Source: an uncultured Prosthecobacter sp. (GTDB lineage Bacteria; Verrucomicrobiota; Verrucomicrobiia; Verrucomicrobiales; Verrucomicrobiaceae). From it: DNA of 12,417 nt. Every line of letters begins with the position of its first letter. Positions within the stretch are counted from its first letter, which is position 1. Below are positions 5,923-12,417 of this stretch, one piece after another. The notes under the pieces are model-generated. The model worked only from the letters and a program-made list of their open reading frames with translations. It did not search any database and was not told the DNA's origin. Position numbers and translations under genes: made by a program. The stretch spans positions 1-12,417 of the forward strand of contig CALDGV010000206.1 of NCBI GenBank assembly GCA_937941745.1, written 5' to 3'.

Positions 5923-7710
5923 ATGGTTTCCGACCTGCCCATCACGAACATTTCCTGCTACAAGTTCGCCCCGCTCAGCGACCTGAAGACGCTGCGCGAG
6001 CATCTGCTGGCCTTCTGCAAGGCCCGGGCGCTGAAAGGAACCATCCTGATCAGCACCGAGGGGATCAATTTCTTCATCGCCGGCGCCCGTGAGCCGGTGG
6101 ACGAACTGGTGGAGGAGCTGCGGCGCATCCCCGGCCTGGAGACGCTGGCGCCGAAGTACAGCTTCAACGAGCACCAGCCCTTCAACCGCATGCTGGTGCG
6201 CATCAAGAAGGAGATCATCGCCTTTGGCGTGGAGGGCATTGATCCCGCCCGCTACACCTCCCCCTACCTGAAGCCGGTGGAGCTGAAGCGCTGGCTGGAC
6301 GAGGGCCGGCCCGTGGTGCTGCTCGACACCCGCAACGACTACGAGGTGAAGCTGGGCACCTTCCGCGGCGCCAAGGTCATCGGCATTGACCACTTCCGTG
6401 ATTTCCCGGACGCCGTGCGCCGCCTGCCTGCCGAGCTGAAGAAGCAGCCCATCGTCAGCTTCTGCACCGGCGGCATCCGCTGTGAAAAGGCCGCGCCCTT
6501 CCTGGAAAGCGAAGGCTTTGAGCAGGTGTGGCAGCTCGATGGCGGCATCCTCAAGTACTTCGAGGAGGTCGGCGGTGACCACTGGGATGGGGAGTGCTTT
6601 GTCTTTGACCAGCGGGTGGGCGTGGACCCGGCGCTGCGGGAGACGGAGTCGAACCAATGTTTTGTCTGCCAGACCCCGCTCACGGAGGAGGAGCAGCACG
6701 ATCCCCGCTATGTGGAGGGCCGCTCCTGCCCCTACTGCTTCAAGACCACGGAGGAGCAGCGCCGGGAGAATCTGGCCAGGCGTCAGGAGGCGCTGAGCCG
6801 TGCCGCCAGCCCGCTGCCCGGCAGCGTGCCATATGACAACCTGCGCCCGATCTCGATTCCTGAGCGCTGCGATGGCTTCACGCTGCTGGACACCCTGGCG
6901 GACATTTTCTCCCACGTGCCGCGCAGCGAATGGCTGATGCTCTTTGAAAAGGGCCGCCTGCTGGATGAATCCAGGAACCCCGCCGCGCCGGACCGGCTGG
7001 TGAGGGCCGGTGAACGCTACTACCAGCTTCTGCCGGGCATCACGGAGCCGCCGGTGAATGCGGACATCCGCCTGCTGCATGAGGACGAGGCCCTCATCGT
7101 GCTCGAAAAGCCCGCGCCGCTGCCCATGCATGCCTGCGGACGCTTCAACCGCAACACGCTGCAGTACCTCCTCCATGCCGCCTATGAGCCGCAGAAGCCC
7201 CGCGCCTGCCACCGCCTGGATGCCAACACCAGCGGCCTCGTCGTGCTGGCCCGCACGCGGCACTTTGCCAAGCTCGTGCAGGCCCAGTTTGCCCGCGGGG
7301 AGGTGGAGAAGACCTACCTGGCCCGCGTGACCGGCCATCCGGTGCAGGACGAGTTCTCCTGCGACCTGCCCATCAGCAGCGAGGCGGGGGATCTCGGCAG
7401 CCGTGAGATTGATGAAGAGGCGGGCGATGAAGCGCGCACGGAGTTCCGTGTGCTCCGTCGGGATGCTGATGGCACCGCGCTCCTGGAGGTTCGCCCCCTG
7501 ACCGGGCGCACCAACCAGATCCGCGTGCACCTCTGGCAGCTCGGCCATCCGATCGTCGGAGATCCGGCCTACCTGCCCGGCGGAGCCTGCGGAGACACGC
7601 AGACGCTGCCTCTGGAAGCCCCGCCCATGAGGCTTCATGCCGCCCGCATCGCCTTCAAGCATCCGCTGACAGGGGAACGCGTGGTCTTTGAAAGCCCGCG
7701 CGAGCTTTGA
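5923..7710 (+). CDS. trhO: Fusion of tRNA uridine-34 hydroxylase (TrhO/YceA) and RluA-type pseudouridine synthase
   Basis: This 595-residue cytosolic protein joins two RNA-modifying enzymes. Residues 1-100 are the TrhO N-terminal domain. Residues 110-240 are its rhodanese domain with CTGGIRCEK at 181-189 (catalytic Cys181) and the family-specific DGECFVFDQRV at 222-232. TrhO proteins form 5-hydroxyuridine at position 34 of tRNAs using O2. CFVC (246-249) and CPYC (269-272) form a likely zinc site, known in longer TrhO homologues. Residues 318-372 resemble an S4-type RNA-binding segment. Residues 378-592 are an RluA pseudouridine synthase with HRLDANTSGLVVLAR at 430-444 (catalytic Asp433) and RTNQIRVHL at 529-537. 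Both active sites look intact. The ATG at 5923 starts where TrhO homologues start; a weak GGAA lies 8 nt before it. The target of the pseudouridine domain (tRNA or rRNA) is unknown. Confidence 0.93.
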   Translation: MVSDLPITNISCYKFAPLSDLKTLREHLLAFCKARALKGTILISTEGINFFIAGAREPVDELVEELRRIPGLETLAPKYSFNEHQPFNRMLVRIKKEIIAFGVEGIDPARYTSPYLKPVELKRWLDEGRPVVLLDTRNDYEVKLGTFRGAKVIGIDHFRDFPDAVRRLPAELKKQPIVSFCTGGIRCEKAAPFLESEGFEQVWQLDGGILKYFEEVGGDHWDGECFVFDQRVGVDPALRETESNQCFVCQTPLTEEEQHDPRYVEGRSCPYCFKTTEEQRRENLARRQEALSRAASPLPGSVPYDNLRPISIPERCDGFTLLDTLADIFSHVPRSEWLMLFEKGRLLDESRNPAAPDRLVRAGERYYQLLPGITEPPVNADIRLLHEDEALIVLEKPAPLPMHACGRFNRNTLQYLLHAAYEPQKPRACHRLDANTSGLVVLARTRHFAKLVQAQFARGEVEKTYLARVTGHPVQDEFSCDLPISSEAGDLGSREIDEEAGDEARTEFRVLRRDADGTALLEVRPLTGRTNQIRVHLWQLGHPIVGDPAYLPGGACGDTQTLPLEAPPMRLHAARIAFKHPLTGERVVFESPREL

Positions 7711-7719
7711 GCCCCTGGA

Positions 7720-7743
7720 GCCGGGCGGCACCACCTGCCCGGC
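7720..7743. terminator. Hairpin between convergent genes, possible bidirectional terminator
   Basis: GCCGGGC pairs with GCCCGGC across a 10-nt loop and fills almost the whole 34-base gap between the trhO-rluA stop (7710) and the GT9 stop (7745). Its position between convergent genes fits a shared terminator. Neither side has a T-run, so termination would have to be of a non-canonical type. Confidence 0.4.
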
Positions 7744-7744
7744 G

Positions 7745-8758
7745 TCACAAGGCCATCTGCTCAAGCACGAACGAACCGATCTCCCGCGCGGCGGCGGCGG
7801 AGATCGTGGCCTCGGTGCCAGCCTCCTGGGCGGAAAAATCCTGCCGGTGGGCGATGCGCCCGGCCTTCCAGACCCAGGCCCGGGGATTGTAGGGGCCGAC
7901 CTGGCGCGGATCGCTCCAGGTATGCAGGGCCAGGGTGCGGTCATTCACGGCCGCCGCCATGTGCATCGGGCCGCTGTCCACGCTGATCACCCAGCGGGCC
8001 GTCCGCAGGCAGGCGATCAGTTCCGCCAGGCTGGTCCGGTGGCTGAAGTCCACGATGTGGCTGCCCGTGGGCCGCGCCTTGTCCTCGCTCATGCCCACCA
8101 GCACCACCGGATGTGGCGCCAGGCGGTCGCACAGCGCCTGCAGGGCCTCGGCGGAAAGGGATTTGCCCGCCCCGCGTGACCAGGGATGGATCACCACGAG
8201 GTCATCGCGTGCCGGCCAGCCTTCCGGCAGCCTGCCCGGGGCCAGGGGGAAGCTCAGCTTCTCTGCATCCACCGCAATGCCCAGGGCCCTCGGCAGGGCG
8301 AGGTAGCGGTCCACGGCATGCGCCGAGGCATCCACGGGAATGACCCGGTCGTGCAGCCAGCGGGCGCCCTCCCGGGAGTCTGAAAGCCCGAGGATCGGCC
8401 GGGAGCCGCTGGCGCGTGCCAGCACCGCGCTGCGCAGCAGGCCCTGGAAATCGAGCACCAGCTCCGGCTGGGCGGTGGCGGAGGGCAGGCTCCGCCGGGC
8501 CCATTGCAGCGCCTTCAGCAGCGCCGTCATGCCCCGGAAGCTCTTGCGCGGAAAGGCAATCACCTCGTCCAGCCAGGGAATGCCCTGCAGCAGCGGCGTC
8601 CATTCGGTGTTGGCCAGCCAGCGCAGCTTCAGGTGCGGATGCGCCTGCCGGATGGCATGCACTGCGGGCAGTGTGTGCACGATGTCTCCCAGGGAGCTGG
8701 GTTTGACGATCAGGGCTGATCGGAACTCCGCGAGGTCTGGCAACGCGGGCGGGCTCAT
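7745..8758 (-). CDS. Glycosyltransferase family 9 (LPS heptosyltransferase-like)
   Basis: A GT-B fold glycosyltransferase of family GT9, which transfers heptose from ADP-heptose to the lipopolysaccharide inner core at the inner membrane face. The 337 residues show the N-terminal motif KPSSLGDIVHTLPA at 19-32 (Asp25 in the acceptor site), DFQGLLRSA at 103-111, HPWSRGAGKS at 191-200 (Lys199, nucleotide-phosphate contact) and the donor-site motif DSGPMHMAAA at 261-270. It most resembles WaaC/RfaF-type enzymes, but the sugar donated is not decided by sequence. The ATG at 8758 lies 3 nt after the stop of the upstream phosphoesterase gene, so translation is probably coupled. No other LPS genes are in view. 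It ends convergently with trhO-rluA. Confidence 0.9.
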   Translation of the reverse strand: MSPPALPDLAEFRSALIVKPSSLGDIVHTLPAVHAIRQAHPHLKLRWLANTEWTPLLQGIPWLDEVIAFPRKSFRGMTALLKALQWARRSLPSATAQPELVLDFQGLLRSAVLARASGSRPILGLSDSREGARWLHDRVIPVDASAHAVDRYLALPRALGIAVDAEKLSFPLAPGRLPEGWPARDDLVVIHPWSRGAGKSLSAEALQALCDRLAPHPVVLVGMSEDKARPTGSHIVDFSHRTSLAELIACLRTARWVISVDSGPMHMAAAVNDRTLALHTWSDPRQVGPYNPRAWVWKAGRIAHRQDFSAQEAGTEATISAAAAREIGSFVLEQMAL

Positions 8759-8761
8759 GAC

Positions 8762-9484
8762 TTATTTGCCCAGGGACAGGCGGTCGGCCAGCAGCGCGGG
8801 CAGGCCCGCGGCCCGGATTTTGTCCTGCGCCGTCTGGATGTCATAGGCCAGGCGGCGGATGGAGATCGTCTGCGCCTGCACATCGTAGATGGCATAGGCG
8901 GCGCGCCAGTCGCCATCGCGCGGCTGGCCCACGGAGCCGACGTTGACGAAGTACTTCACGCCGCGCTGGAGCTGCACCTCGGTGCCGCGGGCGGCGCGCA
9001 CGGAGTCATCCTTTTCAAAGATGCGCGGCACATGCGTGTGGCCGTAGAAGCAGACCTGCGTGAACTGGTAGCTGAAGCTGGCCATCGCATCGAAGCGGTT
9101 CGTCACGTAGCCCCAGCTTCCGGGGGAATCGAGCGTGGCATGCACGATGGTGAAGTCGCGCACCTGCCGCACCAGCTTGAGGTCGCGCAGCCACTGGCGC
9201 TGGTCCTCGCTGAGCTGGGCGCGGGTCCAGAGCAGGGCGGCCTGGGCCAGCGGGTTCAGTTCTTCGAGCGTGGATTCGCTGGCCGCACCTTCATCATGGT
9301 TGCCGCGCACCACCGGGCAGCCCATCTGGCGCACCGTCTCCAGGCATTCGGCGGGATTGGCGGCATAGCCCACGATGTCGCCCAGGCAGACATAGTTGCC
9401 ACAGCCCTGTTCATGAGCATCCCACAGCACCGTCTGGAGGGCTTCCAGATTGGCGTGAATGTCTCCGAAAATGGCAAATTTCAT
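8762..9484 (-). CDS. Calcineurin-like metallophosphoesterase
   Basis: A 240-residue two-metal phosphoesterase of the compact bacterial YfcE/MJ0936-like type, which hydrolyses phosphodiesters or phosphomonoesters in the cytosol. All five signature blocks are present: GDIHAN at 7-12 (Asp8, His10), GDIVGYAANP at 35-44 (Asp36), GNHDEGA at 61-67 (Asn62, His63), VHATLDSPGSWGYV at 114-127 (His115) and GHTHVP at 148-153 (His149, His151). NVGSVGQPRDGD at 181-192 is typical of the subfamily. The start is placed at ATG 9484 (MKFAIFGD), since the fold begins there; an in-frame upstream start at 9523 adds an unrelated 13-residue tail. The leader is pyrimidine-rich with no Shine-Dalgarno. It is the first gene of a tight pair with GT9; whether it acts on a nucleotide-sugar by-product is speculation. 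Confidence 0.92.
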   Translation of the reverse strand: MKFAIFGDIHANLEALQTVLWDAHEQGCGNYVCLGDIVGYAANPAECLETVRQMGCPVVRGNHDEGAASESTLEELNPLAQAALLWTRAQLSEDQRQWLRDLKLVRQVRDFTIVHATLDSPGSWGYVTNRFDAMASFSYQFTQVCFYGHTHVPRIFEKDDSVRAARGTEVQLQRGVKYFVNVGSVGQPRDGDWRAAYAIYDVQAQTISIRRLAYDIQTAQDKIRAAGLPALLADRLSLGK

Positions 9485-9734
9485 CAGGTGGCAGGGAAAG
9501 GGGGCGGCCCAGGGGGCGCGCATACTCGGGGGAAGTGACGGGAAATCAAGCAGTTAGAAAATGGTTGGACAGTTGGCTGGCTGGGCCGGGGCCGCCGGTG
9601 GCAACCAGCCTTGATACAAGGCCTGGACCGCCCTTTTTTGGACAAAGATGGCTGGGGCCGGGGCCGGAAAGGACCTCCGGCAGGCCGGACGTTGCAGTCG
9701 TGCGGCCTTCAGGTAGTCTCGCCCACCCTCGACG
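9485..9734. promoter_or_regulatory. Divergent control region with paired repeats, palindrome and T-run
   Basis: These 250 bases separate the leftward phosphoesterase gene from the rightward L,D-transpeptidase gene, so promoters for both are expected. Visible elements are two imperfect 30-base direct repeats (9565-9594 and 9638-9667), both opening with TTGGACA and ending in GGCCGGGGCCG. Between them is an inverted repeat, CCAGCCTTG / CAAGGCCTGG around ATA (9605-9626, one bulged C), and a six-T run at 9634-9639. TTGATA at 9611 is 17 nt from the T-run, a weak promoter-like spacing. An open frame from GTG 9535 to 9738 looks random. Confidence 0.55.
9565..9667. repeat. Two imperfect 30-base direct repeats flanking a palindrome
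   Basis: Copies at 9565-9594 and 9638-9667 share TTGGACA, a 5-7 nt gap and a GGCTGGG(G)CCGGGGCCG core, spaced 73 bases start to start. The inverted repeat 9605-9626 lies between them. The arrangement suggests binding sites for a regulator or a local duplication. Confidence 0.6.
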
Positions 9735-10841
9735 ATGAAACTGTCTCTCTGCGCCCTGATCGGGCTTGTGCTGGCCTCCTCCTCTGCCTCTGCCAATCCT
9801 GGCACGACGACCGATGCAGCGGCCCTGCCCGCGCTTCCTGCCATCCCCAAGGCCCCCGAGCCGGTGGAAAGCATCCTGCGCCTCCAGATCTTTCTCGATG
9901 CCAGGCTCTTTGGCCCCGGCAAGGTCGATGGCCGCCCCGGCGAGTTCACCACCAAGGCCCTGCAGCGCTACCAGCAGTCCCTCGGCCTCCCGCCCACCGA
10001 GGTGGAGGGCCACACGCTCGATCTTTCCGGCATCACCGAGCTCTACACCACCTACACCGTCCGTGAGGAGGACCTGAAGTTCGTCGGTGAGCTGCCCTTG
10101 AAGCCCTCGCTGCAGAGCAAGAAGAAGTACCTCCCTTACGATTCGCTGCTCGAGTTCCTCACCGAGCGCTTCCACACCTCGCCCGAGCTCATCGAATGGC
10201 TCAACCAGCCCATGAAAATGAGCGCCCTCAAGCCTGGGGACGTCGTGAAGGTGCCGAATGTCGAGCCCTTCAAGATCGAGGAGCTCACCCCCATCCCCAG
10301 CCTGCCCGAGATCGCCGAATTCAAGAGCCGCATCATCAAGATCGACACCCGCGAAAGGCTTCTCGGCCTTTATGAGGGGGAAAAACTCCTCGCCAGCCTG
10401 CCCATCACCCCCGGCAGCGGCCATCTCGCCACGCCTCCCGGTACCTGGAGGATCCTCGGCATCACCCAGATGCCTACCTTCCGCTGGGATGAGGGCGTGC
10501 TGAACTACGGCGTGCGCACCAGCACCGCCTACAACCTCCCCATCGGGCCGAACAACCCCGTCGGCGTCATGTGGATCGGCCTCAGCAAGCCCGGCATCGG
10601 CATCCACGGCACCAACAGCCCGCAGACCATCGGCCGCAGCTCCAGCCACGGCTGCATGCGCACGGCCAACTGGGATGTGGTGCGCTTCGTGAAGATGATC
10701 ACCAAGGGCATGACCGTCATCATCGAAGGCCCGCCGCCCACGCCGCGTCCCGTGCTCGTCAAGAAGGAGGTCCGCAAGGCCGAGCCTGCTGCTCCGCCTC
10801 CGCCGCCGAAGAAGTGGTTTCAGTTCTGGAAGAAGAACTGA
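9735..10841 (+). CDS. L,D-transpeptidase (YkuD) with peptidoglycan-binding and LysM-like regions
   Basis: Cross-links peptidoglycan stem peptides (3-3) or attaches proteins to them in the periplasm. Residues 1-20 form a Sec signal peptide with an ASA-N cleavage site at 20/21. Residues 44-88 form a PG_binding_1-like helix bundle (LFGPGKVDG, TTKALQRYQQSLGLPP). Residues 106-178 resemble a LysM module (YTVREEDL ... ALKPGDVVKVPN). The YkuD catalytic domain spans about 198-332, with His291 in GIGIHGTNS and SSHGCMRT at 303-310 giving His305 and nucleophile Cys307. The C-terminus is a proline-rich basic tail ending KKWFQFWKKN. The 368-residue length suits multidomain members such as YbiS/ErfK types. 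The ATG at 9735 starts the signal peptide; no Shine-Dalgarno is seen. It ends 3 nt from the convergent DUF1080 gene. Confidence 0.95.
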   Translation: MKLSLCALIGLVLASSSASANPGTTTDAAALPALPAIPKAPEPVESILRLQIFLDARLFGPGKVDGRPGEFTTKALQRYQQSLGLPPTEVEGHTLDLSGITELYTTYTVREEDLKFVGELPLKPSLQSKKKYLPYDSLLEFLTERFHTSPELIEWLNQPMKMSALKPGDVVKVPNVEPFKIEELTPIPSLPEIAEFKSRIIKIDTRERLLGLYEGEKLLASLPITPGSGHLATPPGTWRILGITQMPTFRWDEGVLNYGVRTSTAYNLPIGPNNPVGVMWIGLSKPGIGIHGTNSPQTIGRSSSHGCMRTANWDVVRFVKMITKGMTVIIEGPPPTPRPVLVKKEVRKAEPAAPPPPPKKWFQFWKKN

Positions 10842-10844
10842 GCC

Positions 10845-12284
10845 TCAGCGCCGCGCCACCCGCGAGACGATCACTTCCTTCGTCTTCCGGTCGATCGAGT
10901 AAAGCACCCCCGGCTCGGCGCGATCCCACGCAAAGGCCTGGCCATGCGCGGAGATGGGAATCGCCGTCTTCCAGGTCCAAACATCGCCCGTGACCGGCAG
11001 GTCGAGCACATACAGCTCCTGCGCATCGTGTCCGGTGATGTAGAGATGCCGGTCAGGTCCGAAGCTGCCGCCGGAGCTGCTGTTCTTGCCAAACTTCGCC
11101 ACCGCCTCGGCCGGGAAGCGGATCTCCGCCTCCGGCTTCCAGTTCCCATCGAAGCGCACGACCCGCGTGCGGGCCGGATCGCCCGTTTTCGCGTATTGGG
11201 CAAAGCAGGCATACCACCAGCCATCGCGCCGGTCCACCCAGGTCAGCGAACCGCCCGCGCTCGTGAGGTCGATGCTTTCGAGGTGCTGCATCGTCTGCGT
11301 GTCAAAGACCTCCACGCTGCTCTTCATCGGCATCTCGGGGTAGTTCGAGTGCGCGCACCAGAGCCTGCCATCCAGCACGATGCCGGCGTTGAGGTGCTTG
11401 ATGCGGCCGGTGGCGTCTTTCCAGCCTGCGACACACTCGCCGCTGTCTTTGCGGTATTTCCCAATCGCCGCGTTCGTGATCGCATAAAAGTGCTCCGCAT
11501 CCACGGCCACCCCTTGATGAGCCTCCTCCGCCTTGAAGCGCTTCAGCTCCGTGTGCGTCCATGCGCCCTTCTGGCCCGCCAGCATCTTCGTGAGGCGTTC
11601 CTGCTCCTTCCGCAAAGCGCCGTCCGGAATCGGCATCGGCACCCGGTTTTCCGTCGTGAGCTTTTCCGAGGCCGGAATAGCCCGCCAGCGCAGGTTGCGG
11701 AACCACACATCGGCTCCGTGGTCCTGCAGCGACAGGTTCGCGCCGCGTTTCGTCAGGTCACCACCCCGGATGCGCAGCACTTCGAGCTCGTGGAACCAGC
11801 GCGGGTCGCTGGAATCGAAGTCGATGACCTTCTCGCCGTTCAGCCAGTGCTGCAGGATCGTGCCCTGGCACACGATGCGGCCCTCGTTCCACTCGCCGTG
11901 CGGCTTCACCACGTCCTTTGTCGGTGCCATGCCGAAAAACAGCGACGCGGCCGCCTGCCGTGGATTCTCGCCGTAGGGGCTGTTCGCATCGTCGAGCAGT
12001 TGATACTCCACCTGCCCCGGCCGGTAATAGACCCCGCTGTTGCAGCCCTTCGCCACCTTCCACTCGAAGCGCAGCTCGAAATCATCCGGCACCTTCGCCT
12101 TCGCATAAATCAGCGACCCGCCCTTCTTCACCCGTGCGATCTCGCCGTTCACCGCCGCCCAGTTGCCGTCGTGCTTCCATCCATCCAGCGTCCGGCCATC
12201 AAACAGCGGTTCAAACCCAGGTTCGAGGGCAGGCAGCGAGGCGACAAGGCAAAGACTGGCGAGGAAGGGCAGGGAAACGCGCAT
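10845..12284 (-). CDS. Secreted DUF1080 (3-keto-disaccharide hydrolase-like) protein with C-terminal propeller-like domain
   Basis: Residues 1-19 form a Sec signal peptide (cleavage near LPA-LE). Residues 22-204 form a DUF1080 domain: FEPLFDGRTLDGW at 24-36, CNSGVYYRPG at 81-90, EYQLLDD at 93-99, GEWNEGRIVCQG at 130-141 and QHWLNGEKVIDFD at 145-157. DUF1080 is a concanavalin-like beta-sandwich; some members hydrolyse 3-keto-glycosides, so periplasmic sugar processing is plausible. A linker (205-250) leads to about 230 residues with recurring short strands (HQGVAVDAEHFYAITNA at 256-272, LNAGIVLDGRLWCAHSN at 298-314, GGSLTWVDRRDGWWYACF at 344-361, SGGSFGPDRHLYITG at 404-418, AHGQAFAWDRAEPGVLYSI at 446-464). 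These look like beta-propeller blades. I chose ATG 12284, at the signal peptide, over an in-frame start at 12368 that would add a 28-residue basic extension. Confidence 0.88.
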   Translation of the reverse strand: MRVSLPFLASLCLVASLPALEPGFEPLFDGRTLDGWKHDGNWAAVNGEIARVKKGGSLIYAKAKVPDDFELRFEWKVAKGCNSGVYYRPGQVEYQLLDDANSPYGENPRQAAASLFFGMAPTKDVVKPHGEWNEGRIVCQGTILQHWLNGEKVIDFDSSDPRWFHELEVLRIRGGDLTKRGANLSLQDHGADVWFRNLRWRAIPASEKLTTENRVPMPIPDGALRKEQERLTKMLAGQKGAWTHTELKRFKAEEAHQGVAVDAEHFYAITNAAIGKYRKDSGECVAGWKDATGRIKHLNAGIVLDGRLWCAHSNYPEMPMKSSVEVFDTQTMQHLESIDLTSAGGSLTWVDRRDGWWYACFAQYAKTGDPARTRVVRFDGNWKPEAEIRFPAEAVAKFGKNSSSGGSFGPDRHLYITGHDAQELYVLDLPVTGDVWTWKTAIPISAHGQAFAWDRAEPGVLYSIDRKTKEVIVSRVARR

Positions 12285-12378
12285 GCAAGCATCACGCCGC
12301 CCAGCCCGGCCATCTTCCGCCCAAATCACCGCCCGCAGCCTGCCCTGAACCTCCCCGACCGTTCCCACACGCTGTTTG

Positions 12379-12412
12379 GCCTCCGGGGAGGCGTTTTCAG
12401 CTCCAAAACGCC
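12379..12412. promoter_or_regulatory. Overlapping alternative hairpins upstream of the DUF1080 gene
   Basis: GCCTCC-GG-GGAGGC (12379-12392) runs into GGCGTTTT / AAAACGCC (12390-12412, 8 bp, 7-nt loop). The two stems share bases 12390-12392, so they exclude each other. Read rightward, the first stem followed by GTTTT resembles a short intrinsic terminator. Read leftward, the pair lies about 95 nt ahead of the DUF1080 ATG. It may terminate a gene beyond the window edge or act as a leader switch; the sequence does not decide. Confidence 0.4.
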
Positions 12413-12417
12413 CATCC

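Noticed and set aside
5851..7944. 697-codon open frame on the - strand opposite trhO-rluA
   Set aside because: Antisense to an unmistakable TrhO/RluA protein and overlapping the end of GT9 as well; no recognisable domain.
9535..9738. Small 67-codon gene ahead of the L,D-transpeptidase
   Set aside because: GTG start with no support, Gly/Pro/Arg-rich composition from the GC-rich repeats, and it overlaps the start of the next gene.

Overview
This GC-rich stretch looks like a chromosomal segment of a Verrucomicrobiota bacterium, with Planctomycetota less likely. The clues are a Tat-exported DUF1501 protein, a secreted DUF1080 protein, a Tat/lipoprotein-type amidohydrolase, and a lipopolysaccharide-type GT9 glycosyltransferase beside an L,D-transpeptidase (a diderm with peptidoglycan). 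The phylum is an inference from gene families. I see no plasmid, phage, transposon, tRNA, rRNA or CRISPR.

Layout. Positions 1-3123 read leftward: the first codons of an exported-looking protein (1-40), a DUF1501 protein (83-1507) and glucose-6-phosphate dehydrogenase zwf (1579-3123). After a 225-base divergent spacer, three genes read rightward. They are an ArgE/DapE-type M20 metallohydrolase (3349-4479), a Tat-exported Amidohydro_2 protein (4941-5858) and a 595-residue fusion of tRNA U34 hydroxylase TrhO with an RluA-type pseudouridine synthase (5923-7710). Between the first two lies a tandem array of thirteen 21-base units (4583-4856). A leftward pair follows: GT9 glycosyltransferase (7745-8758) and, just upstream of it, a calcineurin-like metallophosphoesterase (8762-9484), 3 nt apart. 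Diverging from that pair across a structured 250-base spacer is an L,D-transpeptidase (9735-10841). Tail to tail with it, 3 nt away, is a DUF1080 protein with an extra C-terminal repeat-like domain (10845-12284).

How the genes fit together. There is no single pathway. Envelope and exported functions dominate (DUF1501, amidohydrolase, GT9, L,D-transpeptidase, DUF1080), mixed with housekeeping genes (zwf, trhO-rluA, phosphoesterase). Only the phosphoesterase-GT9 pair has clearly operon-like spacing.

Most worth a second look: the TrhO-RluA fusion and the hairpin just upstream of it, the 21-base G-run array, the repeat/palindrome block at 9565-9667, the overlapping hairpins at 12379-12412, and the near absence of Shine-Dalgarno sequences, with pyrimidine-rich leaders in their place. 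I found no convincing wholly new multi-gene system.
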